From: CAYRLZ01 sp964425275
GTDB lineage: Bacteria; Hydrothermota; Tepidihabitantia; Tepidihabitantales; JBDRVQ01
Length of the DNA stretch: 58,035 nucleotides
Assembly: GCA_964425275.1 (NCBI GenBank)
Contig: CAYRLZ010000013.1
Location: forward strand, 1 to 58,035
Reading direction: 5' to 3'
Part shown: one piece after another, positions 17,072 through 25,736 of the stretch
Layout of the letters: each line of letters opens with the position of its first letter
How positions within the stretch are numbered: the stretch's first letter is position 1
Position numbers and translations under genes: made by a program
The notes under the pieces: generated by a model
Told to the model about the DNA's origin: nothing
The model's database searches: none
The model's input: the letters and a program-made list of their open reading frames with translations, nothing else

Positions 17072-20047
17072 TTAACTATTTAAATCCTTCAACCTTATCG
17101 TTATAATCTTAGAAACACCCGGCTCTTCGGATGTTACACCTAAGAGGACATCTACCTTCTCTAAGGTGAGGCGATTATGCGTAATGATTACCACTTGAGT
17201 ATTTTTACTTATCTCTTTTAAGAAGGCAGTAAATCGCTCAACATTGGCATCATCTAATGGCGCATCAATTTCATCCAGAAAAGAGAAGGGCGCCGGTTTC
17301 ACCTGGTAAAAGGCAAAGAGGAGCGAGAGAGAAAGCAATGCCTTTTCACCATCCGAGAGTTGTTCTAACCGCTTCGGGTTTTTGCCTTGTGGTTTGGCAA
17401 CGATTATTATCTCCGAGGCCAACGGATTTTCCGGTTGGGCCAGAAGCAAATCGGCTTCTCCCCCTTGGAATAACCGAGCAAAGATATCCCGAAAAGCAAC
17501 GCGCACCTTCTCAAAGGTTGCCATAAAATCCTCTTGTAATCGGGTATCCAGTTCCTGAATTATCTTCTGTAAATCCACCCGGGCGGTCAAACAATCTTGT
17601 CGCTCCTGTAAAAATTTATTTAGTTCCTCCTTCTCTCTCTCGTATTCCTCACCAGCCATCGGATTAACCTTCCCGATATTTAAGATTTTTGCCTCTATCT
17701 CTTTCAACCTTTCTTCAACCCCTTCAATAATTTCTATCTCCGGAGAGATTTCCATTCCGAAGCGGAGGCGAGCTTCTCTTTCAATATCCTCCGTTTCTTT
17801 TTTTAGGGCATATTCGGCCAGCCGTTTATCTTGTATCTCCTGCTGCTTAATTGCTAATTCCTTCCGTTTTTGCCGAAGCGCCTCTTCTAATTCTTCCCGC
17901 TTTTTTTTATTCTCCTCCAGACCTGATTTGCTTGACACCGACTCCTTTTCGGTAACCACCATCCTTAATGAATTTTGCCTTTCTTCACTCAAACGCCAAC
18001 CTTCTTTAATCACCTCCATCTCCCGAGCAATCTCTTCTAATTCTTGTTTGATTGCCTCTTCTTTTTGATAAATCTTTGTCTTTTCTTCATTTAGGAATTG
18101 AACCTCGGTCAAAAGTATCTTCTTCTCTTCTCTTCTCTTTGTCATCTCAGACAAAAGATTAGAAGAGAGATTAAATCGCTCCTTCTCTAATTCCTTTAAG
18201 GAAGAAATCTCCTTTTCCAATTGAGCGATTCTCTCTTCCCTTTCCTTCTTTATCCTTTTCCATTCCGCTCTCTTTTTCTTAGCCTGGGCAATTATTTCCT
18301 CTTGGTCTTTTTTCCGGGATAAAAGTGAGGACGGCGTCTCAGCTTCACTCTCTACCCAATCCCTTTTTTCACCACTAAGAAAGATAACCCCTTCACGCTT
18401 CAAGAGTATTCCTTCCTTAGTGACAAACGAAAACTGAGGGAAATCTTTCCGCATCTCCCTTGCCTTTTCGTAATCCGAGACTAAAAATGTCTCCCTGAGG
18501 ATTGACCTAATTAAATCCGGACAGCCCTCCTTTGGTCGACAAACCTGACGCAAGGGTAGTAATCCTTCTGGGTAAGTCCATCCCCTGTCCTCTTGCGGCT
18601 CAGTGCCTTTCATAATGAACCCGACATCCCTCAAAGGAGGATGGGGGGTGATATGGTCACAGCGCAGAACAAAAAAGGAATAGTAAGGAAAGAGCGCCGC
18701 TTTTATCGCCTTCTCATAACCCGCCTCCCATTCCAGAAAGACCTTCACCTCACCTAAGAGATTATCTGGCTCAACAATCGGTCTTAAATCTTCTTCCCCA
18801 CTCGTTATCTCCCCGGATGACTGACTTTCCCATCTAGCCAATTCCTGCTCTTTTTCAAAGATTTCTGATTGGATTTGAATAATCGCATCAAATGATGCGG
18901 CCCGTTTTTTTTCTTCTTCCTCCTTCGCTCTTTCTTTTTGAGCAATCTCTTCCCCGATTTCTTTTAATTCTTTCTGCCAAACCTCTAATTTCTTTTTAAT
19001 CGCCGCTTCGGCTTCGGTCTCTTTTAAAATTTTCTCTTCCTTCTCTTTTAAAATCTTCTCAATCTCTTTTATTTGATTGGGGATGGCTTCTTTTGCCGAA
19101 ATGAGTTTTTCTTGGGCGGTTTTTAGAAAGGAAAGCCTTTCCTGATATTTAATTCTCTCCTTTTCCACGAGTTCCAGTTCTTCCTTTAATCTTAACATCT
19201 CCGTGGCGGCGCTCGCTTGCTCTCGTTCCTGGTTTTTAATCTCTTCTTTTAATCTATCTAATTCCCTTTCATCCTTCTCAATCGCCTTAATCAGTTCGGC
19301 CTCTTCGGCAAGCCGGGTGGATAATTCGGCGGTGAGAATTTCTCGTTTCTTTTCCGCGGCCTCTCTTTTAATTTTAAGTTCAATAAGTTTCAGTCGTTTC
19401 TCTTCCTGGCGGAGGTTCTCATAAACCTGCAACCTTCGTTTCTGCCGGGCGAGGCTCCGCACAATCCTTTGTCGCTCCCTTATTATATCTTCCAGGCGAG
19501 TTAAATCTCGTTCGGCCAGGTCTAATTTATTTAAGGTCTCGCGCTTATTCTCTTCATATTTTTTTAAGTTGGCCGCCTCGGCAAAGAACTGCCGGACTTC
19601 ACCGTGAATGATGCGCCGGATATCCGCCAGCGAAAAAAGGGCATAGGCCTTGGAGCCGGTAGCGAAGAAAATCTCCTCAATATCTCTCAGCCGACAAGGA
19701 TTCCGGTTTAAGTAGTATTCACTCTCGCCGCTCCGGAAATACCGCCGTTTTATCTCGATCTCCGAACCAAAGGGTGAATTCGGGTCGTTATTTTCCAGAA
19801 TTAACTTCACCTCACAAAAGTTGACCAGTGGTCGGGTCTTGGTGCCGGCAAATATCAGTTCTTCATTCTTCGTGCAGCGCAGTAGGGAGAGGCTCTGTTC
19901 CCCTAACACCCAACGTAAGGCATCCAGGATATTAGTCTTACCACAGCCATTCGGTCCCAAAATTGCCGTGATGCCTTCCGAAAATTTGATGACCGTTTTG
20001 TCGGGAAATGACTTAAAACCTAAGAGATGTAATTCCTTTAGTCTCAT
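17072..20047 (-). CDS. smc: Chromosome segregation ATPase SMC
   Basis: The N-terminal head has Walker A GPNGCGKTNILDALRWVLGE (residues about 32-51); the C-terminal head has signature LSDGEKALLSLSLLFAFYQ (about 897-915), Walker B FSFLDEIDAPLDD (about 926) and the D-loop. Between them are two long Glu/Lys-rich coiled coils around a hinge near 410-560 (VKVFLEWEAGYEKAIKAALF onward). At 991 residues it is about 150-200 shorter than typical bacterial SMC, so the arms are short. The hinge contains an odd Pro/Gly-rich run (HITPHPPLRDVGFIMKGT). It follows alr closely with GGGG before its ATG. Partners ScpA/ScpB are not in the window. Confidence 0.93.
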   Translation of the reverse strand: MRLKELHLLGFKSFPDKTVIKFSEGITAILGPNGCGKTNILDALRWVLGEQSLSLLRCTKNEELIFAGTKTRPLVNFCEVKLILENNDPNSPFGSEIEIKRRYFRSGESEYYLNRNPCRLRDIEEIFFATGSKAYALFSLADIRRIIHGEVRQFFAEAANLKKYEENKRETLNKLDLAERDLTRLEDIIRERQRIVRSLARQKRRLQVYENLRQEEKRLKLIELKIKREAAEKKREILTAELSTRLAEEAELIKAIEKDERELDRLKEEIKNQEREQASAATEMLRLKEELELVEKERIKYQERLSFLKTAQEKLISAKEAIPNQIKEIEKILKEKEEKILKETEAEAAIKKKLEVWQKELKEIGEEIAQKERAKEEEEKKRAASFDAIIQIQSEIFEKEQELARWESQSSGEITSGEEDLRPIVEPDNLLGEVKVFLEWEAGYEKAIKAALFPYYSFFVLRCDHITPHPPLRDVGFIMKGTEPQEDRGWTYPEGLLPLRQVCRPKEGCPDLIRSILRETFLVSDYEKAREMRKDFPQFSFVTKEGILLKREGVIFLSGEKRDWVESEAETPSSLLSRKKDQEEIIAQAKKKRAEWKRIKKEREERIAQLEKEISSLKELEKERFNLSSNLLSEMTKRREEKKILLTEVQFLNEEKTKIYQKEEAIKQELEEIAREMEVIKEGWRLSEERQNSLRMVVTEKESVSSKSGLEENKKKREELEEALRQKRKELAIKQQEIQDKRLAEYALKKETEDIEREARLRFGMEISPEIEIIEGVEERLKEIEAKILNIGKVNPMAGEEYEREKEELNKFLQERQDCLTARVDLQKIIQELDTRLQEDFMATFEKVRVAFRDIFARLFQGGEADLLLAQPENPLASEIIIVAKPQGKNPKRLEQLSDGEKALLSLSLLFAFYQVKPAPFSFLDEIDAPLDDANVERFTAFLKEISKNTQVVIITHNRLTLEKVDVLLGVTSEEPGVSKIITIRLKDLNS

Positions 20048-20078
20048 ACCCCAGGGTCTTGGCGAAGTGAGTGGCTAT

Positions 20079-21242
20079 TCACTTTCTTATCTTTAAAATC
20101 TTCTCCCCCTCCTTAAACACCCTTGCCACCCGGGGGCTGATGCGGCAGGTTATCTCATAGGGGATAGTATTTGCCCAGAAGGCTAAATCGGTAACCTTTA
20201 TCTCCTCTTTACCATCCTTACCAATGAGTGTCACCTTATCTCCAATCTTGACCTCCGGACAATCGGAGACATCGGCCATCAGTAAATCCATACAGACCTG
20301 ACCGACAATCCTTGCCTCTTTGCCTCTAATTAAGACCTTGCCCCGATTAGTAAGGTGATAAGGAACACCATCACCGTAGCCAGCGGCGATGACAGCAATT
20401 AAAGAATCCCGGGTAGTGAAAAATCGCCTTTCATAACTGATGCTTATTCCCCGAGGAAATCTCCTCAGATTCAAAACCCGAGAATAGAGGGAAAGGACAG
20501 GACGAATTACCTCGACACGACCCATTTTTCTAAATAATGGGGAGTTCCACCAGTTCTCCGGCACAATTCCGTAAACGATAAGACCCGGTCTTATCATATC
20601 TAAATAAGAATCAGGAAAGTTGACCACTCCGGCGGAATTTGCCAGATGACAAAGAACACCGGCATTTTTGTTAGGGAGAGTTTTCTTGATAAATTGGCGG
20701 AAGGTTTGAATTTGATAGTTCGTAAAGGCAAAATCCGAATCCGCCGCGGGAAAGTGGCTAAAAATCCCTGCAAGTTTTATGAAATTATTTTCCCGCAGGA
20801 GCGGCAGAATCTCTGCCATCTCCTTTCGGGAGAGACCAGTCCTCCCCATTCCGGTATCAACCTCTAAATGCACGGCAATCCTCTTATTTAACCGCTTGGC
20901 TTCTTTTATTAAAAGGTTAAGGATTTCTTTCTCGGTGATGGTGGGCATTAGGCGATATTCAAAAAGTTGGGGGACCAGTTCATAAGGGACGGGACTGAGT
21001 ACAAGAATGTTTGATTTCTTAGTGCCGTTCTGACGCAGGGCGATTCCTTCTTCAACGCTGGCAACGCCGAAGCCAGCAACTTCGCCATCCAAATAGGCGG
21101 CAATTTCTTTTGCCCCGTGACCATAGGCATCGGCCTTCACGGCCAAGAGTATATTCTTGACACCAGTTAGCCTTTTGAGGACCTGGAGGTTTTTCTTTAT
21201 CTGTCTAAGGTCAATCTCCGCCCAGATACGTTCACCTTTCAT
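20079..21242 (-). CDS. alr: Alanine racemase
   Basis: PLP enzyme that interconverts L- and D-alanine for peptidoglycan. The cofactor lysine lies in LAVKADAYGHGAKEIA near residue 38; the catalytic tyrosine region reads SISYERRFFTT, and VGQVCMDLLMADVSD and GDKVTLIG follow in the C-terminal beta domain. Its 387 residues match the family. It is first in a unit with smc and has a promoter 16 bases upstream of the start; a short GGAT could serve as ribosome site. Presence of alr argues for a D-alanine-containing wall. Confidence 0.95.
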   Translation of the reverse strand: MKGERIWAEIDLRQIKKNLQVLKRLTGVKNILLAVKADAYGHGAKEIAAYLDGEVAGFGVASVEEGIALRQNGTKKSNILVLSPVPYELVPQLFEYRLMPTITEKEILNLLIKEAKRLNKRIAVHLEVDTGMGRTGLSRKEMAEILPLLRENNFIKLAGIFSHFPAADSDFAFTNYQIQTFRQFIKKTLPNKNAGVLCHLANSAGVVNFPDSYLDMIRPGLIVYGIVPENWWNSPLFRKMGRVEVIRPVLSLYSRVLNLRRFPRGISISYERRFFTTRDSLIAVIAAGYGDGVPYHLTNRGKVLIRGKEARIVGQVCMDLLMADVSDCPEVKIGDKVTLIGKDGKEEIKVTDLAFWANTIPYEITCRISPRVARVFKEGEKILKIRK

Positions 21243-21256
21243 ATCGCATATCCTGT

Positions 21257-21284
21257 ATGATAACCATAGAATTTATTTTGTCAA
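21257..21284 (-). promoter_or_regulatory. Promoter for alr-smc
   Basis: TTGACA (21279-21284) and TATCAT (21257-21262) are separated by 16 bases on the minus strand; the ATG is 14 bases below the -10 box, giving a leader of about 7 bases. Confidence 0.6.
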
Positions 21285-21288
21285 CCGT

Positions 21289-22374
21289 TTATCTTGGTCT
21301 TTCTAACCTGGTCTTTTTCCTTTTGAGGAGTTCAACGAAGGCCTCCACCCGGTTGTAAAAACTCGCCTCCTGAGTAAATTCATCTAAGGAGAGTGAGAGG
21401 ACAGGAATATTGTAATCCCGGCTAATTCTTTCCAGGGATGAGCCACAACTGGTATGCGGCATACAGGCAAAGGGGTGGAGGTGGATTATACCATCATAGT
21501 TATCCTTTGCCGCCTTTATACTATAACCAATCGTATTCTTATCTTCACCGCCAACGCAAAACGGCCAGTAGGTCTCGGCAAGATGCCCGACCTCCTTCAC
21601 CTCACTTCTTCCTAACCTTAGTGAATGAAAACCAAGCCAGCGGTGGGCGGTTAAGAACGGGTCAACCTCAATTTCCATCTCACCCAATTTCTCCAATAGG
21701 TTAAAATTAACAAACGGTTCAATCACACAAAATGATTCCCCAACGATTTTCACCCTTATCCCTTTTATCTCCTTTTGGGGAAGGCTCCTCATCTTTTTTC
21801 TTGCCTCGGTAAATAAATTTCTTACTTCCTGAGAGCGCTTCGCTTTATCCAAATTAGTAAGATAATATCTTAAATACCGTGAGGTCTCACCAGTGTTTTT
21901 CTCCCGCGGTCGGATGAAAAAAGCCAGCCTCTCTAATTTCTCCAAGGTTTTGGATTTCTCATAACCAAGGGAGAATGCCCGAATAATTTTTCTGATGATT
22001 GTTGTGTAATTAGGGTGAATCTCTTTAAGAATTTTTACTATCTCCAATAAATTGTCGCGTCGCAGGACTATCTGCCGAAACTTAAATCCTAAGTCGCGCA
22101 GGATAATACCCGAGAGGAATGGATAATAGCCATAGCGACAAGACCACCGACCACTAGTATGAATTACCGTATCGGCACCTTGCTGTAAGGCATTGATGAT
22201 ATTTCCCAGGGTTAACTTAAAAGGTATGCAGATTAATTCCGGGGCGAGCTTCGCACCCATCGTCAATGTCTCTTGATTATAAGGAGGCGGAATAATCGGC
22301 TCAATGCCTAAATTCTTAAAAATCGTCCGCAGTGGGATATAAATATTGCCCATATAAGGAAAGGTCGCCCTCAT
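21289..22374 (-). CDS. COG3581-like acyl-CoA dehydratase activase-related protein
   Basis: 361 residues in the family related to 2-hydroxyacyl-CoA dehydratase subunits. Visible: ATFPYMGNIYIPLRTIFKNL, PELICIPFKLTLGNIINALQ with a conserved Cys, SGRWSCRYGYYP with another Cys, then PFACMPHTSCGSSLERISRD and the C-terminal LSLDEFTQEASFYNRVEAFV. The cysteines suggest an Fe-S cluster site. The protein overlaps its partner gene upstream by four bases. The pair is often fused to an ATPase activator in other bacteria; that activator (HgdC/BcrAD-type) is absent here, so the function is unresolved. Confidence 0.75.
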   Translation of the reverse strand: MRATFPYMGNIYIPLRTIFKNLGIEPIIPPPYNQETLTMGAKLAPELICIPFKLTLGNIINALQQGADTVIHTSGRWSCRYGYYPFLSGIILRDLGFKFRQIVLRRDNLLEIVKILKEIHPNYTTIIRKIIRAFSLGYEKSKTLEKLERLAFFIRPREKNTGETSRYLRYYLTNLDKAKRSQEVRNLFTEARKKMRSLPQKEIKGIRVKIVGESFCVIEPFVNFNLLEKLGEMEIEVDPFLTAHRWLGFHSLRLGRSEVKEVGHLAETYWPFCVGGEDKNTIGYSIKAAKDNYDGIIHLHPFACMPHTSCGSSLERISRDYNIPVLSLSLDEFTQEASFYNRVEAFVELLKRKKTRLERPR

Positions 22375-23228
22375 CGTCCCCGTCTGGCCAATATCTCTAA
22401 AAATGACTCAACGCGGGTCCAGAATCCACCCTCCTGAGTATGTTCATCAACGATGAGATTTAAAACCGGAATCCCGGCGGGTTGGGCAATCTCGCGCAAG
22501 ATTAACTCATTGGTCACCGCCGATGTCCCACAGCCAAAACTATAAAAAAGTATTATCCCACAACCCTTTCTCTTTTGAGCGGCGAAGGCCGCCTTTATCA
22601 AATGACGCTCATAAAACCAACTAATCTCCAAAAACGGGCTTTTATCCCATTGGGGTAAGTCAATTGGCCAGTAGTCAAAAGGAGTGAAGAGAGTGATGCC
22701 TTTCTCTCTTATCCTTTCTATTAGGTCAAAATTTATTGCTCGGTCATAAAGAAGGTAAGGATGTCCGATGAGCATTATTGTTGGGAGAAAGGGTTGCCGA
22801 TTGTCAAACGTTGATGCCGTATCGTTCCCTTTCTTCTCCCGACTGATTCTCAGATTTAATCCGTGACGAGGATTTTTCCTCTCGTCAATTGTCAACTCCC
22901 AAATTTTAACCTTAGGGAATGTTGCCCGCACTAAATCCGGCAATCCGATTACCTTTGGGCATCCATAATAAACCTTTTTATTCACGAGACAGCACACCAG
23001 CCGCGGCACAAAGAGGGCATCGCATTTCTTCTGGAGGGAGGCACAATGTCCCAAATAGACCTTTACCGGAAGGCATATCTCCGGCGGGGCAACCCGGAGA
23101 CCTTTGCCAATTGTCTCCCGGGTTGTCTCTTCTGAGACGACGATGGTGTAGCCTTTATTTTCTAAAAATTCCTTCCACGCCGGAAAGTGATAATAATAGT
23201 GGAGTGCCTTCGGAACACCTAATCTCAT
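22371..23228 (-). CDS. COG3580-like (DUF2229) acyl-CoA dehydratase activase-related protein
   Basis: 285 residues. It starts RLGVPKALHYYYHFPAWKEF, has PPEICLPVKVYLGH and LFVPRLVCCLVNKKVYYGCP with conserved cysteines, and ends with FYSFGCGTSAVTNELIL and LIVDEHTQEGGFWTRVESFL, the DUF2229 hallmarks. A Lys/Asn-rich insert (near residues 115-140) separates the two halves. It overlaps the COG3581-like gene by four bases, so the two probably form a complex with a shared cluster. A possible -10 box (TATTAT) six bases before the ATG hints at a leaderless transcript, but no good -35 is visible. Confidence 0.75.
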   Translation of the reverse strand: MRLGVPKALHYYYHFPAWKEFLENKGYTIVVSEETTRETIGKGLRVAPPEICLPVKVYLGHCASLQKKCDALFVPRLVCCLVNKKVYYGCPKVIGLPDLVRATFPKVKIWELTIDERKNPRHGLNLRISREKKGNDTASTFDNRQPFLPTIMLIGHPYLLYDRAINFDLIERIREKGITLFTPFDYWPIDLPQWDKSPFLEISWFYERHLIKAAFAAQKRKGCGIILFYSFGCGTSAVTNELILREIAQPAGIPVLNLIVDEHTQEGGFWTRVESFLEILARRGR

Positions 23229-23240
23229 ACTATCATAATA

Positions 23241-23284
23241 GAATGATTACGGCGATAATAAAAAATTAAAAAACAACCGATTTC
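23241..23284. repeat. Dispersed AT-rich repeat, copy B
   Basis: Begins GAATGATTACGGCGATAATA and ends AAAAAACAACCGATTTC, matching the ends of the copy at 12321-12377 but lacking part of the middle. It lies immediately upstream of the COG3580-like gene, on its promoter side. Confidence 0.55.
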
Positions 23285-23358
23285 TTTTTATCGCGGACAT
23301 TAACTTCCTTATTCCCCACCCCTAACGACAACCAATCTTTTCTCGGTGTCGTTTTGCA

Positions 23359-23406
23359 GGAGCGGGCAACTGGCGAGCGATATCGTGCCCAGAAGGGCAC
23401 TCCCAC
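23359..23406. repeat. Hairpin-bearing repeat, intergenic copy
   Basis: Starts GGAGCGGGCAACTGGCGAGC and continues to a hairpin GTGCCC-AGAA-GGGCAC, then TCCCAC. A copy with about seven differences including a one-base deletion lies inside the WecD-like gene at 42917-42966. Here it is downstream of the gene ending at 23424 and may also act as part of its terminator. Confidence 0.65.
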
Positions 23407-23423
23407 AAAATTTCCCATAGGGA

Positions 23424-24068
23424 CTACTTTGTCCCCTCGGCAATTGCCTTCTCGATCGTCTCCCGAAGTTTTTCCGGGGTGGAGAAGTTTAAGAGGGCAA
23501 CCTCTAATTGTAGGACCGGCGAGGCAAATCTTATACCCGGCGCTATTGAGATTACTTCAATCCGTCGGATATTAGGAAAACGAGTGGTAAAGTCATTCCA
23601 TATCAGGTCATAGAGATTTTGCCAACCGACCGGATTAATTTTAATTGTTGAACCCCAGAGGACAATTCCTACCTTCCGTAAAAGTTTTGGGAGGGCATCG
23701 CGGTGATAATTGGTCGCAATGACGATATTATCCTTCTCCGCCAAAAAAAAGCCTTTCTTCTTCTCTTGGTCAAGGAGAAAAACCATATTTTCCTTCCAAA
23801 ACACCGCCTTAAAATTATCAAATAAAGGCATTTTACTAACTAAGGCGTTAGCACAGAATCTTCCCGTAAACTCTTCATTTTCCCAATATCTCCTTGCCTT
23901 TTTATCGGCATAGGTTTCATGGATATCATAATTGATGAATACCTGTTGTAAGGTTTCCACTCCGGTAAACTTGGGAAGGGAGGCAAGGAGAAGACCAACG
24001 CTAATCTTGGGGAAGAGTAGGTCTTCGGAGATGAGAAGAAACTTCTCCGTTGTTAACCGCAAAGCCAT
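23424..24068 (-). CDS. Uncharacterised protein, 214 residues
   Basis: I do not recognise the family. The protein has no signal peptide or membrane segment, mixed alpha/beta character and no obvious catalytic motif. It begins MALRLTTEKFLLISEDLL and contains a repeated aromatic/charged pattern (YADKKARRYWENEEFTGRF) and a beta-rich middle (NMVFLLDQEKKKGFFLAEKD). The C-terminal part, RRIEVISIAPGIRFASPVLQ then LRETIEKAIAEGTK, looks folded. It follows the TPR protein gene by 35 bases on the same strand, so cotranscription is likely and a link to that protein is possible. Confidence 0.6.
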   Translation of the reverse strand: MALRLTTEKFLLISEDLLFPKISVGLLLASLPKFTGVETLQQVFINYDIHETYADKKARRYWENEEFTGRFCANALVSKMPLFDNFKAVFWKENMVFLLDQEKKKGFFLAEKDNIVIATNYHRDALPKLLRKVGIVLWGSTIKINPVGWQNLYDLIWNDFTTRFPNIRRIEVISIAPGIRFASPVLQLEVALLNFSTPEKLRETIEKAIAEGTK

Positions 24069-24103
24069 ATCTTAGTTTACCCGTATTTGCTTAGTAAAGA
24101 ATA

Positions 24104-25681
24104 TCATTTCAAAAGGTTGGGATTTAGGCTAATCGCCCTTTCTAAGGCCTTTACCGCCTTTTCTTTTTCCCCGCGATCCCGATAGACAATTCCTAAGTTA
24201 TACCAGGCAAAGGCGTTGTTGGCATCAATCCTTATCGCCTCAATGAATTTTTTCTCCGCCTTTAGAAGTTCTCCCTTTTTATAATAGGCATTGGCTAAAT
24301 TATAGATTATGGAAGGGTTCTTTCCATCAAGCCGGGATGCCCGCTTATAATAAGCGATTGAATTTTCATAATCGCCGAGGGCAAAAAAAAGATTGCCAAA
24401 GTTATAGAGGGCGGAAAGGCATCTTGGGTCAATATTTAAGGCGGCATTAAAAGCTACTTTGGCCTTTTCGTAATCTTCCGCTTTCATATACGCCACTCCT
24501 AAATTGGAATGAATCTCCGGGTCGTCCGGTTTATAAAGCAACGCCCGCTGGTAATAGTTTATTGCCTTTTTGAAATTCTCCCGGTAGGTATAAATATCTC
24601 CTAAAAGGCAATATCCTTGATAAAAATCTGGTTTCAGGCGCACCGCCAACTTCGTAAATTCCTCGGCCTTTATGTAATCCCTTTGTAAAAAGAAGAGCCG
24701 ACCGATTTCATAGATAAAAAGTTCATCAACCGTTTCTTGGGGTGAGACGACCTCATATAAGAAGAGCAGGTTGCGCAATCGCTGACGAGTCTCTTCTTTC
24801 GCCCAATGGCCGGAGGAGGAAGTGAAAGACATCTCCGTTCGCTGGAAGTAGACAAGATGGAAAAGAAACGAGAAGAGGTTAACCGCTTTTCCGATAGCGC
24901 GGGGAACAAAAGTAAGTGGTGAAGGCTTATCTATCTCCCAATAAACTGCTTTGTTATCTAAAAGAACGATTAGATTTATCCCCCCTTCGCCTTTGTGAAA
25001 GTGACAAGTGAGCCCCAGACTCATTAAAAGATAGGCCTCAATCAAGGCGAGAAAGAGCGTGGGTAGTTTTCTTCTTTTCTCGGTTGAGGAATATATCTCC
25101 AGAGCCTCTTTTAAGGTGAGAAAACCGCTCGCCGCGGGTAAGACCTTTATCCCGGCTCTCTTCCTTAAAAGTCTTTCCCGCAAGCCAGCAAGGCAACAAA
25201 ATTTTTTTTCAAATTCCTCTGGGGATTTTATGGCATCTTGAATATTTGGTTTGGAGACATCCCAGCCAGACTCTCTTATCCGATGAAAAAGCCTCCCGAG
25301 TTCTATAATCTGCTCTTCTTCATTTCCCGGGCGCGGAAATTGCTTTTGGGGATAGAAAACGGGTTCGTTTTTGACCGAGAAGAGAGAGACGAGAAAGGCA
25401 AAGGTAATATGTTCACCAAAGTATTTTTTGAGAAGTCCGATATTTTCTAAAAATTCCCGGGAAGAATTGAATAACTGCACTGGAGAGAATAAAGGGATTG
25501 AGAGGATTTCCTTAAATAACTCCTCTTCTTCCTCCGGAAGAACTCCGCAAGCTCGTTGGGCAAGTTTTTTCTTTTCCCTTTCGGAGAGGAGGATAAAATT
25601 TTTTTCTTCGTGGCTAAGCAATGCCTCAGCCCATAAACGATTATATTCTAAGTGATTTTCAATTATCGCTTCTTTCGTCAT
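24104..25681 (-). CDS. TPR-repeat protein with uncharacterised N-terminal domain
   Basis: 525 residues. The C-terminal 200 (from about residue 325) hold about six tetratricopeptide repeats, each with the A/G-Y-A/F and P positions: for example YYQRALLYKPDDPEIHSNLG, YEKAKVAFNAALNIDPRC and KAVKALERAISLNPN. The N-terminal 300 residues are helical, with hydrophobic stretches (FLALIEAYLLMSLGLTCHFH) but no clear signal peptide; the LTCHFHKGEGGINLIVLLDN part could be a beta hairpin of a peptidase-like or transglutaminase-like fold, which I cannot confirm. TPRs imply a protein-binding scaffold. It is the first gene after a strong leaderless-type promoter. Confidence 0.8.
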   Translation of the reverse strand: MTKEAIIENHLEYNRLWAEALLSHEEKNFILLSEREKKKLAQRACGVLPEEEEELFKEILSIPLFSPVQLFNSSREFLENIGLLKKYFGEHITFAFLVSLFSVKNEPVFYPQKQFPRPGNEEEQIIELGRLFHRIRESGWDVSKPNIQDAIKSPEEFEKKFCCLAGLRERLLRKRAGIKVLPAASGFLTLKEALEIYSSTEKRRKLPTLFLALIEAYLLMSLGLTCHFHKGEGGINLIVLLDNKAVYWEIDKPSPLTFVPRAIGKAVNLFSFLFHLVYFQRTEMSFTSSSGHWAKEETRQRLRNLLFLYEVVSPQETVDELFIYEIGRLFFLQRDYIKAEEFTKLAVRLKPDFYQGYCLLGDIYTYRENFKKAINYYQRALLYKPDDPEIHSNLGVAYMKAEDYEKAKVAFNAALNIDPRCLSALYNFGNLFFALGDYENSIAYYKRASRLDGKNPSIIYNLANAYYKKGELLKAEKKFIEAIRIDANNAFAWYNLGIVYRDRGEKEKAVKALERAISLNPNLLK

Positions 25682-25687
25682 CTAATT

Positions 25688-25716
25688 ATTATAGCCCAGA
25701 ACTTAATAAAAGTCAA
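25688..25716 (-). promoter_or_regulatory. Leaderless-type promoter for the TPR gene
   Basis: TTGACT (25711-25716), exactly 17 bases, TATAAT (25688-25693), then six bases and the ATG at 25681. Nothing like a Shine-Dalgarno site fits in the gap, so the mRNA should start at the initiation codon. Confidence 0.75.
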
Positions 25717-25736
25717 CGGGACGCTTTTGCCGCCCC

